NCBI RefSeq assembly: GCF_011395035.1
Contig: NZ_CP024770.1
Location: forward strand, 1,269,489 to 1,291,102
Direction: 5' to 3'
Length of the DNA stretch: 21,614 nt
Source of the DNA: Pantoea cypripedii
Lineage (GTDB): Bacteria; Pseudomonadota; Gammaproteobacteria; Enterobacterales; Enterobacteriaceae
Both the position numbers and the translations under genes were made by a program. Of the stretch, positions 6,809 through 13,868 are shown in pieces (position 1 is the stretch's first letter; the number at the start of each line of letters is the position of its first letter). The notes under the pieces were generated by a model that was not told the origin of the DNA, made no database searches, and saw only the letters and a list, made by a program, of their open reading frames with translations.

Positions 6809-7764
6809 ATATCTGTATGGTTGGTTACGGCATGATGGGAACCTGGCACTCCCGTGCCCTGAGACATGGCAAAGATACCCTTCATACCCTTGTCGGACAC
6901 GACCTGGCAAAGGCTGCTAAATTTGCGCAAGAATTCGGTTACGCCTGCGTAAGTGATGATTACCAGCAGGCATTTTCTAACCCCGAAATAGATGTGGTCA
7001 TCATCGCGGGTCCCAGTCAGTCACACGCTGAGATGGCTTTGTATGCACTAAGCCAGGGGAAGCATGTTCTGGTCGAGATTCCGCTTGCGTTGACATTGGC
7101 GGATTGCGAGAGAATTGTTGAGGCTGCGGAAAGGTATCAGCTGACGGTGGGAGTAGTGCACCCCATGCGTTTCCGGAAGGAACATATTGCACTCACGGAA
7201 AGACTAAACTCGGGTGAAGAAATACTGCTCCAGGTCCAGTCACGCCTGTACCTTCATCGCCGGGAAAATATCGGCTCCACCGGATTACAACGGTCCTGGA
7301 CCGATAATCTTCTCTGGCATCACGGTGCACATCTTGTCGATGTCGGTTTGTGGTTGGCAGGAGCGGGGGAACCACAACGCGCAGCTGATAAACTAATAAA
7401 GATCTCGTCCGTTATGCCTGCTGCTGACAATTACACCACAATTCCCATGGAACTGACTGCGATTCTGGAAACGTCCAGCAAACAAGCTATTTCCTGTATG
7501 GGTTCGTACAATTCACCAGATCGAATTTTCGATGTTTTTGTCATCACTAACCAGAATTCCTATCGACTGGATATCCTCAGTGGCCAGTTATATCTGGGTG
7601 CAGAAATGATATCTGTCGACGCAGAAGAAACGAATAATGCACAGGTAGCCCCGGATTTTCTCAATGCCATCAGGGAAAAAAGAGAACCGCGAGTCACAGT
7701 GCGTTCGGTTTTGCCTGCAATGCGGATCCTTGACGCAATCGAAAGACAACAACAGAACACGTAA
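6805..7764 (+). CDS. GFO/IDH/MocA-family NAD(P) dehydrogenase, LigC-like
   Basis: The 319-aa protein has an N-terminal Rossmann fold (MVGYGMMG, GxGxxG at residues 7-12; VVIIAGPSQSHAEMALYAL) and a C-terminal alpha/beta domain. It resembles LigC, the 4-carboxy-2-hydroxymuconate-6-semialdehyde dehydrogenase, which oxidises a cyclic hemiacetal to a lactone. Shared marks are VEIPLA (91-95, where most of the family has EKP), HPMRFRKEH, YLHRRENIG and RSWTDNLLWHHGAHLVDV with His172, His173 and His176. The following gene is LigI-like, the lactonase that acts after LigC in lignin catabolism, so the pair is conserved as a functional couple. No other ring-cleavage genes are present, and the operon partners handle sugar acids, so I infer a sugar-derived hemiacetal or aldehyde substrate. 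The start overlaps the aldolase stop (ATGA), implying coupled translation. Confidence 0.82.
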   Translation: MNICMVGYGMMGTWHSRALRHGKDTLHTLVGHDLAKAAKFAQEFGYACVSDDYQQAFSNPEIDVVIIAGPSQSHAEMALYALSQGKHVLVEIPLALTLADCERIVEAAERYQLTVGVVHPMRFRKEHIALTERLNSGEEILLQVQSRLYLHRRENIGSTGLQRSWTDNLLWHHGAHLVDVGLWLAGAGEPQRAADKLIKISSVMPAADNYTTIPMELTAILETSSKQAISCMGSYNSPDRIFDVFVITNQNSYRLDILSGQLYLGAEMISVDAEETNNAQVAPDFLNAIREKREPRVTVRSVLPAMRILDAIERQQQNT

Positions 7765-7780
7765 GGTCAGGAGTGCCCGG

Positions 7781-8683
7781 ATGAAAAAAAATGAGCTTGT
7801 ATTGGGCAGAGTTCATACCCAACCCACCGTACCTTTACCAGAGAAAGCATATGACTGCCATGTGCATATTTTCGGCCCTTACGAACGATATCCACTCACA
7901 GAAAACCGTAGCTATACACCCGCACAAGCCACTGTTCATGATTTAGAGAAACATCAGTATATCCTCGGTCTTGAAAGAGTCGTACTGGTTCAGCCCAGCA
8001 TTTATGGCACTGATAATAGTTGTCTTTTAAATGCGCTCAGAGTCCTTGGTCCCGATATTGCCCGTGGCATTGCAGTTGTTGATAAGACAACAACCCCAGA
8101 AACGTTATATGAATATAAAGCAGCTGGTGTCAAAGGGATCCGCCTCAATCTGTCTGCTGCAGGGTCAGATATTACTCAATCTCGTGAGGAACTTAGATTT
8201 GCTAAAAAGATTACCAATGAAATGGAGTGGCATTTGCAGCTATTCGCCCCCTACTCTACTCTCATTGCTCTGCGTGATGAACTCGAAGCGTTAAAGTGCC
8301 AAACGATACTTGATCATTTTGCAGGGGTAACGTTTAAGCCCGGTAGCGGCTTGAAAACACTCCCGGAATTAACTGATTTATACGCAAACGCCAACATTAT
8401 AATAAAACTCGCTGCACCCTATATTGTTTCTACAGACCCCGATCACAACTTTTTTCGTGACTTAATAGGCTCTTTAGCGAGTATAAACCCGGACAGGTTG
8501 ATATGGGGTTCGAACTGGCCGCACCCCTCTGGTGGTATCGGGTTGGCAGAGAAGAATGCTCATTCGCCATTCAGAGATATCAATGATGGCCATATCATCG
8601 ATACATTTTACGATTGGATTGGAGACCGTGACCTGACAAGAAAAATATTCTCTCTTAATCCGGACAAACTATTCAATCATTAA
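7781..8683 (+). CDS. Amidohydrolase-2 family lactonase, LigI/galactarolactone-isomerase-like
   Basis: This 300-aa TIM-barrel protein belongs to the metal-independent amidohydrolase group that includes LigI (2-pyrone-4,6-dicarboxylate lactonase) and sugar-acid lactone isomerases. Motifs are AYDCHVHIFGP (His27, His29), VLVQPSIYGTDN, AAGVKGIRLNL, LDHFAG (His179) and WGSNWPHPSGG. At the last motif LigI has Asp (WGTDWPH), which activates water. Here it is Asn245, as I recall for galactaro-lactone isomerase, so ring opening or isomerisation are both possible. It should process the lactone made by the LigC-like dehydrogenase. ATG 7781 is preferred because AGGAG at 7769-7773 lies 7 nt upstream; the longer frame from 7664 runs inside the dehydrogenase gene. 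Last gene of operon 1, followed by a terminator at 8715. Confidence 0.8.
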   Translation: MKKNELVLGRVHTQPTVPLPEKAYDCHVHIFGPYERYPLTENRSYTPAQATVHDLEKHQYILGLERVVLVQPSIYGTDNSCLLNALRVLGPDIARGIAVVDKTTTPETLYEYKAAGVKGIRLNLSAAGSDITQSREELRFAKKITNEMEWHLQLFAPYSTLIALRDELEALKCQTILDHFAGVTFKPGSGLKTLPELTDLYANANIIIKLAAPYIVSTDPDHNFFRDLIGSLASINPDRLIWGSNWPHPSGGIGLAEKNAHSPFRDINDGHIIDTFYDWIGDRDLTRKIFSLNPDKLFNH

Positions 8684-8714
8684 CTCATCCCAATATATTT
8701 GAATACTTAAAAAC

Positions 8715-8739
8715 GGCGGATATCACTCCGCCCTTTCTT
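8715..8739. terminator. Rho-independent terminator after operon 1
   Basis: GGCGGA (8715-8720), loop TATCAC, TCCGCC (8727-8732), then CTTTCTTT. It ends operon 1 on the plus strand. The A-rich flank before the stem (TTAAAAAC) would serve the converging GNAT gene on the minus strand as well. Confidence 0.8.
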
Positions 8740-8782
8740 TAAAAATCGAAGTTATCTCTCTTCTGTTGACAGACGGATATGC

Positions 8783-9199
8783 TTATAAACGATCCTTATC
8801 GAAATTCATGCGAATATACTCGATGTTATTTTTCATAAACGCATCCCCCTCAGCAGTAAAACCAACGTTACGATAAAATGAGGTAGATGAGGTTCTTGCA
8901 TCAAGAAACACATGCTGAATTGACAACTCAGACAGCTTAGCCAGAACAGCATGCATCAATGCTGTACCATAGCCCTTACCCTGATGCTGTTGAAGAGTGG
9001 CAAACTTTCTTATCTGACAGGTCTCGCAATCGACGAAAAAAACTGAGAGACAGCTGACAATTTGGTCCTGCAGGACAATTCCATAATGCGATGCCTCTTC
9101 ATCCCCTTCCACCTGGCATTGAGCAAGTTCAGAAGCAGGCCAGAGCACTGCCTGACGTAAAATCAAGCAATCAGCAACTGTGATGCCTTCAATTTTCAT
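8783..9199 (-). CDS. GNAT-family N-acetyltransferase
   Basis: With the start at 9199 the protein is 138 aa, a single GNAT domain. It begins MKIEGITVADCLILRQAVLW, a usual N-terminus for small GNATs. The acetyl-CoA binding motif is RKFATLQQHQGKGYGTALM (Q/R-x-x-G-x-G/A type), followed by a helix, IQHVFLDART and SSTSFYRNVGFTAEGDAF, the usual end motif (FYRNVGF). It should transfer an acetyl group from acetyl-CoA to an amine, substrate unknown. GGAGG lies about 10 nt before ATG 9199, which is better than the longer frame from 9280. Convergent with operon 1 and sharing its terminator. A role in the island (for instance acetylating an amine intermediate) is possible but unsupported. Confidence 0.82.
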   Translation of the reverse strand: MKIEGITVADCLILRQAVLWPASELAQCQVEGDEEASHYGIVLQDQIVSCLSVFFVDCETCQIRKFATLQQHQGKGYGTALMHAVLAKLSELSIQHVFLDARTSSTSFYRNVGFTAEGDAFMKNNIEYIRMNFDKDRL

Positions 9200-9522
9200 G
9201 TAAACTTTCCTCCAGAGGCAAACCAGATGATCATTGATGAAGCTATTTTCTTCAGAAAAGAAAAAAACCTCTACTATCATGCATCGTTTTCGAGGTATTT
9301 ACATTAGGAAAATGGTGTATTTCCTGTTAGTTTGTCTCTGTCACTCTGGCAACTTTTTTCCTTTTTTCTACGTTGTATTCTCCTTTATTTTTCCAATTTG
9401 CCCGACCAGCGTGCGTCATTTACCTTATTCAATGATGTATCCTATCCTGTGCCGGTTATACATAAGACTGTCCATCGGCACATCAACTGGTTTAGTATTA
9501 TCAGAAAACCTAATATTCCGGC
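9200..9522. other. Intergenic DNA between GNAT gene and transporter 1
   Basis: T-rich on the plus strand, with no gene I believe in. It should hold the minus-strand promoter of the GNAT gene. A weak inverted repeat (TGTGCCG at 9448-9454, CGGCACA at 9476-9482) and a short stem GGCTT-AA-AAGCC at 9520-9531, overlapping the ATPase stop, may be all that ends transporter-1 transcription. Confidence 0.4.
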
Positions 9523-10311
9523 TTAAAAGCCTCCATCTGGTAGCACCCTTGAAAGAAATGAACGTGTTCTTGGATGTTTAGGATTGCTAAAAATGTCTTC
9601 AGGAGAGCCTTCTTCTATCAACTCGCCTTTATCAAGGACAACCACACGATTAGCAACATCTCTGGCAAATCCCATTTCATGAGTCACCACAATCATCGTC
9701 ATCCCCTCTTCAGCTAGCGTCTTCATTACCTGCAACACTTCGCCAACCATTTCGGGGTCAAGGGCACTGGTGGGTTCATCGAAAAGCAACACATCTGGTT
9801 TCATTGCCAATGCCCGCGCGATTGCAACTCTCTGCTGCTGCCCGCCCGAAAGCTGTGCGGGATAATGATTTTCACGGTCGGCCAACCCGACACGTTTTAA
9901 TAACGATTTTGCTTCCTGAATTGCTTTCTCCTTCGGAATACGTAGCACCTGAGTAGGTGCTTCAATCACGTTTTCCAGAGCCGTCATGTGTGGGAATAGG
10001 TTGAACCGCTGAAATACCATACCAACATCCAGACGTTGCCGGGCAATGTTACGCTCTGAGTCTTTCATCCAGCTTCCAGAAGCCCTCTGTCGAAAACCGA
10101 TACGATTACCATGAATGTAGATTTCGCCTGCCTGAATATCTTCCAGCTGGTTTATGCAGCGGATAAAAGTTGTTTTACCGGAACCTGAGGCACCAATGAG
10201 CACTACAACTTCACCCAGTTTCACAGATAATGATACAGACTTCAGAACCACAGATTTTCCATAGGTTTTTTTTATATCTCTGGCATCTATAACTATAGTT
10301 TCCCGATTCAT
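9523..10311 (-). CDS. PAAT-family ABC transporter ATP-binding protein (transporter 1)
   Basis: The ATPase of a polar-amino-acid-type importer, 262 aa from ATG 10311. It has Walker A GASGSGKTT, the Q-loop in VGMVFQRFNLFPHMTALENV, signature LSGGQQQRVAIARALAMKP, Walker B VLLFDEPTSALDPEMV and the H-loop in VVTHEMGFARDVANR. The insert RIGFRQRASGSWMKDSERNI is of the HisP type. The frame opens at a TTG at 10329, but ATG 10311 has AGGA about 9 nt upstream and starts MNRETIVIDA, so I prefer it. It works at the inner face of the membrane with the permease directly upstream (10353-11075). Only one permease gene is present, so the permease probably forms a homodimer. Confidence 0.9.
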   Translation of the reverse strand: MNRETIVIDARDIKKTYGKSVVLKSVSLSVKLGEVVVLIGASGSGKTTFIRCINQLEDIQAGEIYIHGNRIGFRQRASGSWMKDSERNIARQRLDVGMVFQRFNLFPHMTALENVIEAPTQVLRIPKEKAIQEAKSLLKRVGLADRENHYPAQLSGGQQQRVAIARALAMKPDVLLFDEPTSALDPEMVGEVLQVMKTLAEEGMTMIVVTHEMGFARDVANRVVVLDKGELIEEGSPEDIFSNPKHPRTRSFLSRVLPDGGF

Positions 10312-10352
10312 AAACTTGATTCCTGTCAACGTTGGACAATTCTGAATAGATA

Positions 10353-11075
10353 TTATGCAGGATCAGTAAAACGCTCAGACCTGGCATAATGTTGTTCAAG
10401 TCTGCGCTGAACCAGACTCCATAACGACGTCAGGATAAGAAAATAAATCGTCAGTAAAAGGTACAGTTCAAATACCCTGAATGTCGCGGAAGTGATCATT
10501 TGAGTACTCAACATTAATTCCGGGACACCAATAACACTAACAAGCGTGGTGTTTTTTAATAAAACATTTACCTGATTTCCCATTCCAGGGATGATTACCT
10601 TCATAGATTGTGGGAAAATAATACGTCGCATCAATCTTGGATATGTCATACCTAAAGCTTTTGCTGCTTCATATTGGCCCTTATCTATAGAAAGCAACCC
10701 GGCACGGATAATCTCTGCCATAAATGCACCTTCACTGATTGATAACGCTACAATGGCCGCCTGTATATTCCCAGGGAGCACAAATTCCCCAAAGTAAATA
10801 TCTTCAAACCGATATACATTACCTGCAGCAAGAGCAGTATAAAGGAACAAAATTTGCACAAGGAGAGGTGTACCTCTGATTACCCAAATATAAAAACGGA
10901 CTGGATATTGAAATAAACGGTTTGCCGACATTCGACATAATGCAGCTAACATCCCAATAGCTGCGCCAAGCACAACGGACGTCAGGGCGATAATGCAGGT
11001 TAACCATAACCCGTAAAGGTAGGTATGGCTTGGGTGCAATGCATATTGCAGAAAAATATTGAGATCAAAATTCAT
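10353..11075 (-). CDS. PAAT-family ABC transporter permease (transporter 1)
   Basis: A 240-aa inner-membrane permease of the HisMQ type with about five hydrophobic segments. It carries the family RGTPLLVQILF motif (67-77) and the ATPase-docking EAA loop EIIRAGLLSIDKGQYEAAKA followed by LGMTYPRLMRRIIFPQ (about 121-156). The C-terminal membrane helix is FELYLLLTIYFLILTSLW. It starts within the last bases of the binding-protein gene (4-bp overlap, ATGA), so the two are translationally coupled. The gap to the ATPase gene is about 40 bp. Confidence 0.9.
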   Translation of the reverse strand: MNFDLNIFLQYALHPSHTYLYGLWLTCIIALTSVVLGAAIGMLAALCRMSANRLFQYPVRFYIWVIRGTPLLVQILFLYTALAAGNVYRFEDIYFGEFVLPGNIQAAIVALSISEGAFMAEIIRAGLLSIDKGQYEAAKALGMTYPRLMRRIIFPQSMKVIIPGMGNQVNVLLKNTTLVSVIGVPELMLSTQMITSATFRVFELYLLLTIYFLILTSLWSLVQRRLEQHYARSERFTDPA

Positions 11076-11902
11076 AATTTTCCCTGTGGCAGCCGGTCAC
11101 CTTCAATGTTCCATTTTCTGAACGCGGATTGATAGCTTCCATCCTGTTGCATTGATGTAAGGATATCGTGCACGGCAGCACTTAGTTGTTGATCTTCTTT
11201 ACGTATACCGAATCCGGTTAATATTTTATTAAAAGCAGGAACAGCAGTTTTGAACGTGCCTTTTGAAATCGTTTCATAGTATCCAGCCGCTTCCATAGTC
11301 GTTCCGTGTGCATCAACCTGTCCCAATCGTAGTGCCTGAAAAGCTTCACCATCAGATGGGAAAATCACAATATTAATGGGCGGTTTTCCTGCTTTTACAA
11401 AAGCATCACTTTGCTTATCCAGTAATGTTTTAATGGTAGAGCCGTTATTTACAGCGACTTTTTTCCCACTTAAATCGTCTAATGTCGCGATCTTCTTCGG
11501 ATTATTCATTGCGACAACTATTGCCTGACTGGACTCCATATAATTAACAATGTCAATGACCTGTCGGCGTTCTGGTTTATCAAAAAGCTGTGCAACTATC
11601 ATGTCACATTGAGATGCGAGTAAAGCCGGGATCATTCCTGAGAAGGGAATGATTTTCCATACAACCTTTTTGTTACCCATATCCTTTGCAATCCGATTAG
11701 CTATCTCCACGGTCAGACCTGAGGGTGTGGAATTTTCATCATAAAACGTCAGCGGAGGTACATCCATCGGAGAGCAATAAGTAATCTGACTACTCATGGC
11801 CAGACGTTCAGGTAATGAGTACTCCTTTGCCATTACTAAAGAAGGTGTGCTTACTGCCAGAATTGTACAAATAAGCTTTCCAATACGACCAAATTTACTC
11901 AT
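11072..11902 (-). CDS. PAAT-family periplasmic binding protein (transporter 1)
   Basis: A 276-aa solute-binding protein, exported by Sec: basic start MSKFGRIGK, a hydrophobic core ending VMA, cleavage predicted between residues 25 and 26. The mature part has the SBP-3 fold: YCSPMDVPPLTFYDENSTPS, GLTVEIANRIAKDMG, PFSGMIPALLASQCDMIVAQ, LDDLSGKKVAVNNGSTIKTL and a C-terminal SAAVHDILTSMQQDGSYQSA. The carboxylate-binding Arg of the family is kept (Arg112, FDKPERRQ). Where HisJ has the amino-group-binding Asp161, this protein has Thr (VDAHGTTME, about 202), so the ligand may not be a plain alpha-amino acid. GAGG lies 9 nt upstream of ATG 11902. First gene of the three-gene unit. Confidence 0.88.
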   Translation of the reverse strand: MSKFGRIGKLICTILAVSTPSLVMAKEYSLPERLAMSSQITYCSPMDVPPLTFYDENSTPSGLTVEIANRIAKDMGNKKVVWKIIPFSGMIPALLASQCDMIVAQLFDKPERRQVIDIVNYMESSQAIVVAMNNPKKIATLDDLSGKKVAVNNGSTIKTLLDKQSDAFVKAGKPPINIVIFPSDGEAFQALRLGQVDAHGTTMEAAGYYETISKGTFKTAVPAFNKILTGFGIRKEDQQLSAAVHDILTSMQQDGSYQSAFRKWNIEGDRLPQGKL

Positions 11903-11987
11903 TTAACGTCGCCTCATCATTGGTGGATCGCTTTCCGTCAAGTTCAATTGATAGCTCTGAGCTTGCGCGCCTGGTCACTAACTAATT

Positions 11988-12130
11988 TTGTAGGACATTA
12001 ATCCCTAAGCAATCTCAGTGCCATAATTGAAAATAATTTACTAATTAATTGTTTTTATTGTATATTTACGAGAAACAACCATATCAAAAATTCATTTGCG
12101 ATCATCAAATAATATAAAATCGTCCTACAA
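11988..12130. promoter_or_regulatory. Inverted pair TTGTAGGACAT / TCGTCCTACAA upstream of transporter 1
   Basis: TTGTAGGACAT (11988-11998) and TCGTCCTACAA (12120-12130, reading TTGTAGGACGA on the other strand) form a widely spaced pair in the leader of transporter 1. Both fit the T-x-GT-N(x)-AC-x-A style of GntR-family half-operators but differ from the four dyads shared by the other units. A regulatory role is inferred from position and conservation between the two copies. Confidence 0.4.
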
Positions 12131-12155
12131 TATTTATAATGACACCAGGGTGGTG

Positions 12156-12193
12156 CAACTGCACTGGAATGGGGTGGCATTACAGTGCAGTTG
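12156..12193. repeat. Perfect 11-bp inverted repeat CAACTGCACTG / CAGTGCAGTTG
   Basis: Arms at 12156-12166 and 12183-12193 around a 16-nt loop. There is no T-run on either side, so it is not a standard terminator. It lies between the end of the kinase/phospho-lyase operon and the leader of transporter 1, so it could be an mRNA 3' structure or a regulatory dyad. Confidence 0.6.
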
Positions 12194-12276
12194 ATGGGCA
12201 ATAACGGGAACTTAGGGAGAATCAGGAACGAATGGCATTCAACCATTCTCAGAATAGTTAGTCGCAGCGGGATATT

Positions 12277-12420
12277 TCACAAGAATATTGCGCAGTAGCA
12301 CTGATCAGAAAAGGAAGCAACGCCGGATTTGAGAAACGCTTTCGCTGTCATACCGGTGTCGACATGATGCATACCGACACCCAGTAATGAAAAAAATAAT
12401 AAGGTGAATAAGGTCATGAA
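12277..12420 (-). other. Possible small hydrophobic peptide, or remnant of a membrane protein
   Basis: From ATG 12420-12418 the frame reads MTLFTLLFFSLLGVGMHHVD, then about 26 more residues to TGA near 12277. One hydrophobic segment is followed by a polar tail. It lies about 100 bp after the phospho-lyase stop on the same strand. No clear ribosome site and no family recognised. Otherwise the stretch 11903-12516 holds only the two repeats listed above. Confidence 0.2.
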
Positions 12421-12516
12421 GAACCTTTGCAACACCGAATCGTCACAATGATATGAATCCAGACAGCCATTGCTCAAAGAATAGAACGGGAGTGACGAGG
12501 TGTTGCATTATTTCCC

Positions 12517-13866
12517 CTAACCGATGATGGCCTTCAGTGTGTCTTCAAACTGGTTTAACAGATGGTCTGCATTGTCCTGATTGAAAGTCAGTAATGGTCG
12601 AATCTTGAGGCTGTTTTCATTTTTTCCAGTGGTGCTGATCAGAATGCGTCGCTCGCGCAATTCACTCACGACTTTGCGCGTCAGTTCGCCATCCGCTTCT
12701 TTGCTGTCTGGATTTTTCACAAACTCAATCGCATGATAAAGACCTGCACCTCGTACATCACCTACCTGTGAGTAATTCTCCGCGATGGTACGGAAGCCAT
12801 GCAACAGATAGTCACCGAGGATGCGGGAATTATCCATCAGATTTTTGTTCTGGATCTCATCAAGTACAGCCTGAGCTGCTGCGATACAAACCGGATTTCC
12901 GGCAAAGGTGTTGAAGTAGCGAACCTTGCGGCCGAAGTCAGCAAGCAATTCTGGTTTCGCCACCACCGCAGCGATAGGCAAACCATTTCCCATAGGCTTA
13001 CCCATCACCACCAGATCCGGTTTTATGTCATGCCGCTGGTAACCCCACATATGAGAACCAGTACGTGCAAAACCTGGCTGAACCTCATCCGCAATGTAAA
13101 CCCCACCATGTTTGTGCACAACCTCAATAGCTTTCTGGAGAAAACCCGTGGGGGTGGTCAGCAGGCCATCCGTTGAAAATATACTGTCGGCAATAAAACC
13201 CGCGAATTTGATGCCATGCCGCTCCATATCGGCGATTGCAGCTTCAATATCATCTGCCAGTCGCTGTCCCACATCCACATCTTCAGAGACACGATACGCA
13301 TCAGGCGCACGGACGGTTCTGACGTGTTGATCGACCGGCACATATTTGCCCATCGTCGTTGAGATAGCTGCAACCGTCGTGGTTATGCCGTGGTAGGCAT
13401 AATCCGTCACAATGATACCCGTGCCACCAGTGAAAAATTTGGCAATGCGCAGTGAAAGGTCTACTGCTTCGCTACCCGTGCAGGTATACATGACGTGGCC
13501 AAGTTCAGGTTCAAAGGTATTCAAAAGCTGAGCTGAATAATTGAGGATATTCTCGCTCATATACCGGGTGTGGGTATTCAATGTGGCAATCTGTGCAGAA
13601 ACCGCCTCTACCACCGCCGGGTTACAATGACCGACTGAAGGCACATTGTTGTAGCAATCAAGATACGCATGACCTTGCGCGTCATACAGAAACACACCCT
13701 CACCACGGACGAACTCAACCGGATGTTCATACATCAATTTGTAGGATGGCCCAAGCAGAGCCTCACGACGGGTGACGATATCACGCTCATGTGCGTTCAG
13801 CTCATTGACACGAGCAACATCAAAGCCATTCTGCATGCCAGCAGTGGTAGAAAAAGACTGGGACAT
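12517..13866 (-). CDS. Class III PLP enzyme, probable phospho-lyase (AGXT2L1/AGXT2L2-like)
   Basis: A 449-aa fold-type I PLP enzyme annotated by family as class III aminotransferase. Its sequence tracks human ethanolamine-phosphate phospho-lyase: RREALLGPSYKLMYEHPVEF, YLDCYNNVPSVGHCNPAVVE, LNTHTRYMSENI, YTCTGSEAVDLSLRIA, DYAYHGITTT, GFIADSIFSTDG, GGVYIADEVQPGFARTG, VMGKPMGNGLPIAAVV and YFNTFAGNPVC. PLP contacts are Asp260 (IADEVQ) and the Schiff-base Lys290 (MGKPMGNG). These enzymes eliminate phosphate and ammonia from phosphorylated amino alcohols (O-phosphoethanolamine, 5-phosphohydroxylysine) to give an aldehyde. The gene lies 2 bp after a kinase of the hydroxylysine-kinase type, the expected partner, which favours lyase over transaminase. 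AGGA precedes ATG 13866. A true omega-aminotransferase remains the alternative. Confidence 0.8.
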   Translation of the reverse strand: MSQSFSTTAGMQNGFDVARVNELNAHERDIVTRREALLGPSYKLMYEHPVEFVRGEGVFLYDAQGHAYLDCYNNVPSVGHCNPAVVEAVSAQIATLNTHTRYMSENILNYSAQLLNTFEPELGHVMYTCTGSEAVDLSLRIAKFFTGGTGIIVTDYAYHGITTTVAAISTTMGKYVPVDQHVRTVRAPDAYRVSEDVDVGQRLADDIEAAIADMERHGIKFAGFIADSIFSTDGLLTTPTGFLQKAIEVVHKHGGVYIADEVQPGFARTGSHMWGYQRHDIKPDLVVMGKPMGNGLPIAAVVAKPELLADFGRKVRYFNTFAGNPVCIAAAQAVLDEIQNKNLMDNSRILGDYLLHGFRTIAENYSQVGDVRGAGLYHAIEFVKNPDSKEADGELTRKVVSELRERRILISTTGKNENSLKIRPLLTFNQDNADHLLNQFEDTLKAIIG

Positions 13867-13868
13867 AG

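Noticed and set aside
7664..7780. N-terminal extension of the lactonase by 39 residues
   Set aside because: It overlaps the dehydrogenase gene; the AGGAG before ATG 7781 marks the true start.
9234..9581. 115-aa plus-strand frame rich in Phe, Leu and Cys
   Set aside because: T-rich intergenic DNA read as protein; it overlaps the end of the transporter-1 ATPase on the other strand and has no ribosome site.
12055..12246. 63-aa minus-strand frame upstream of transporter 1
   Set aside because: It covers both the inverted repeat and the TTGTAGGAC site; no family, no ribosome site.
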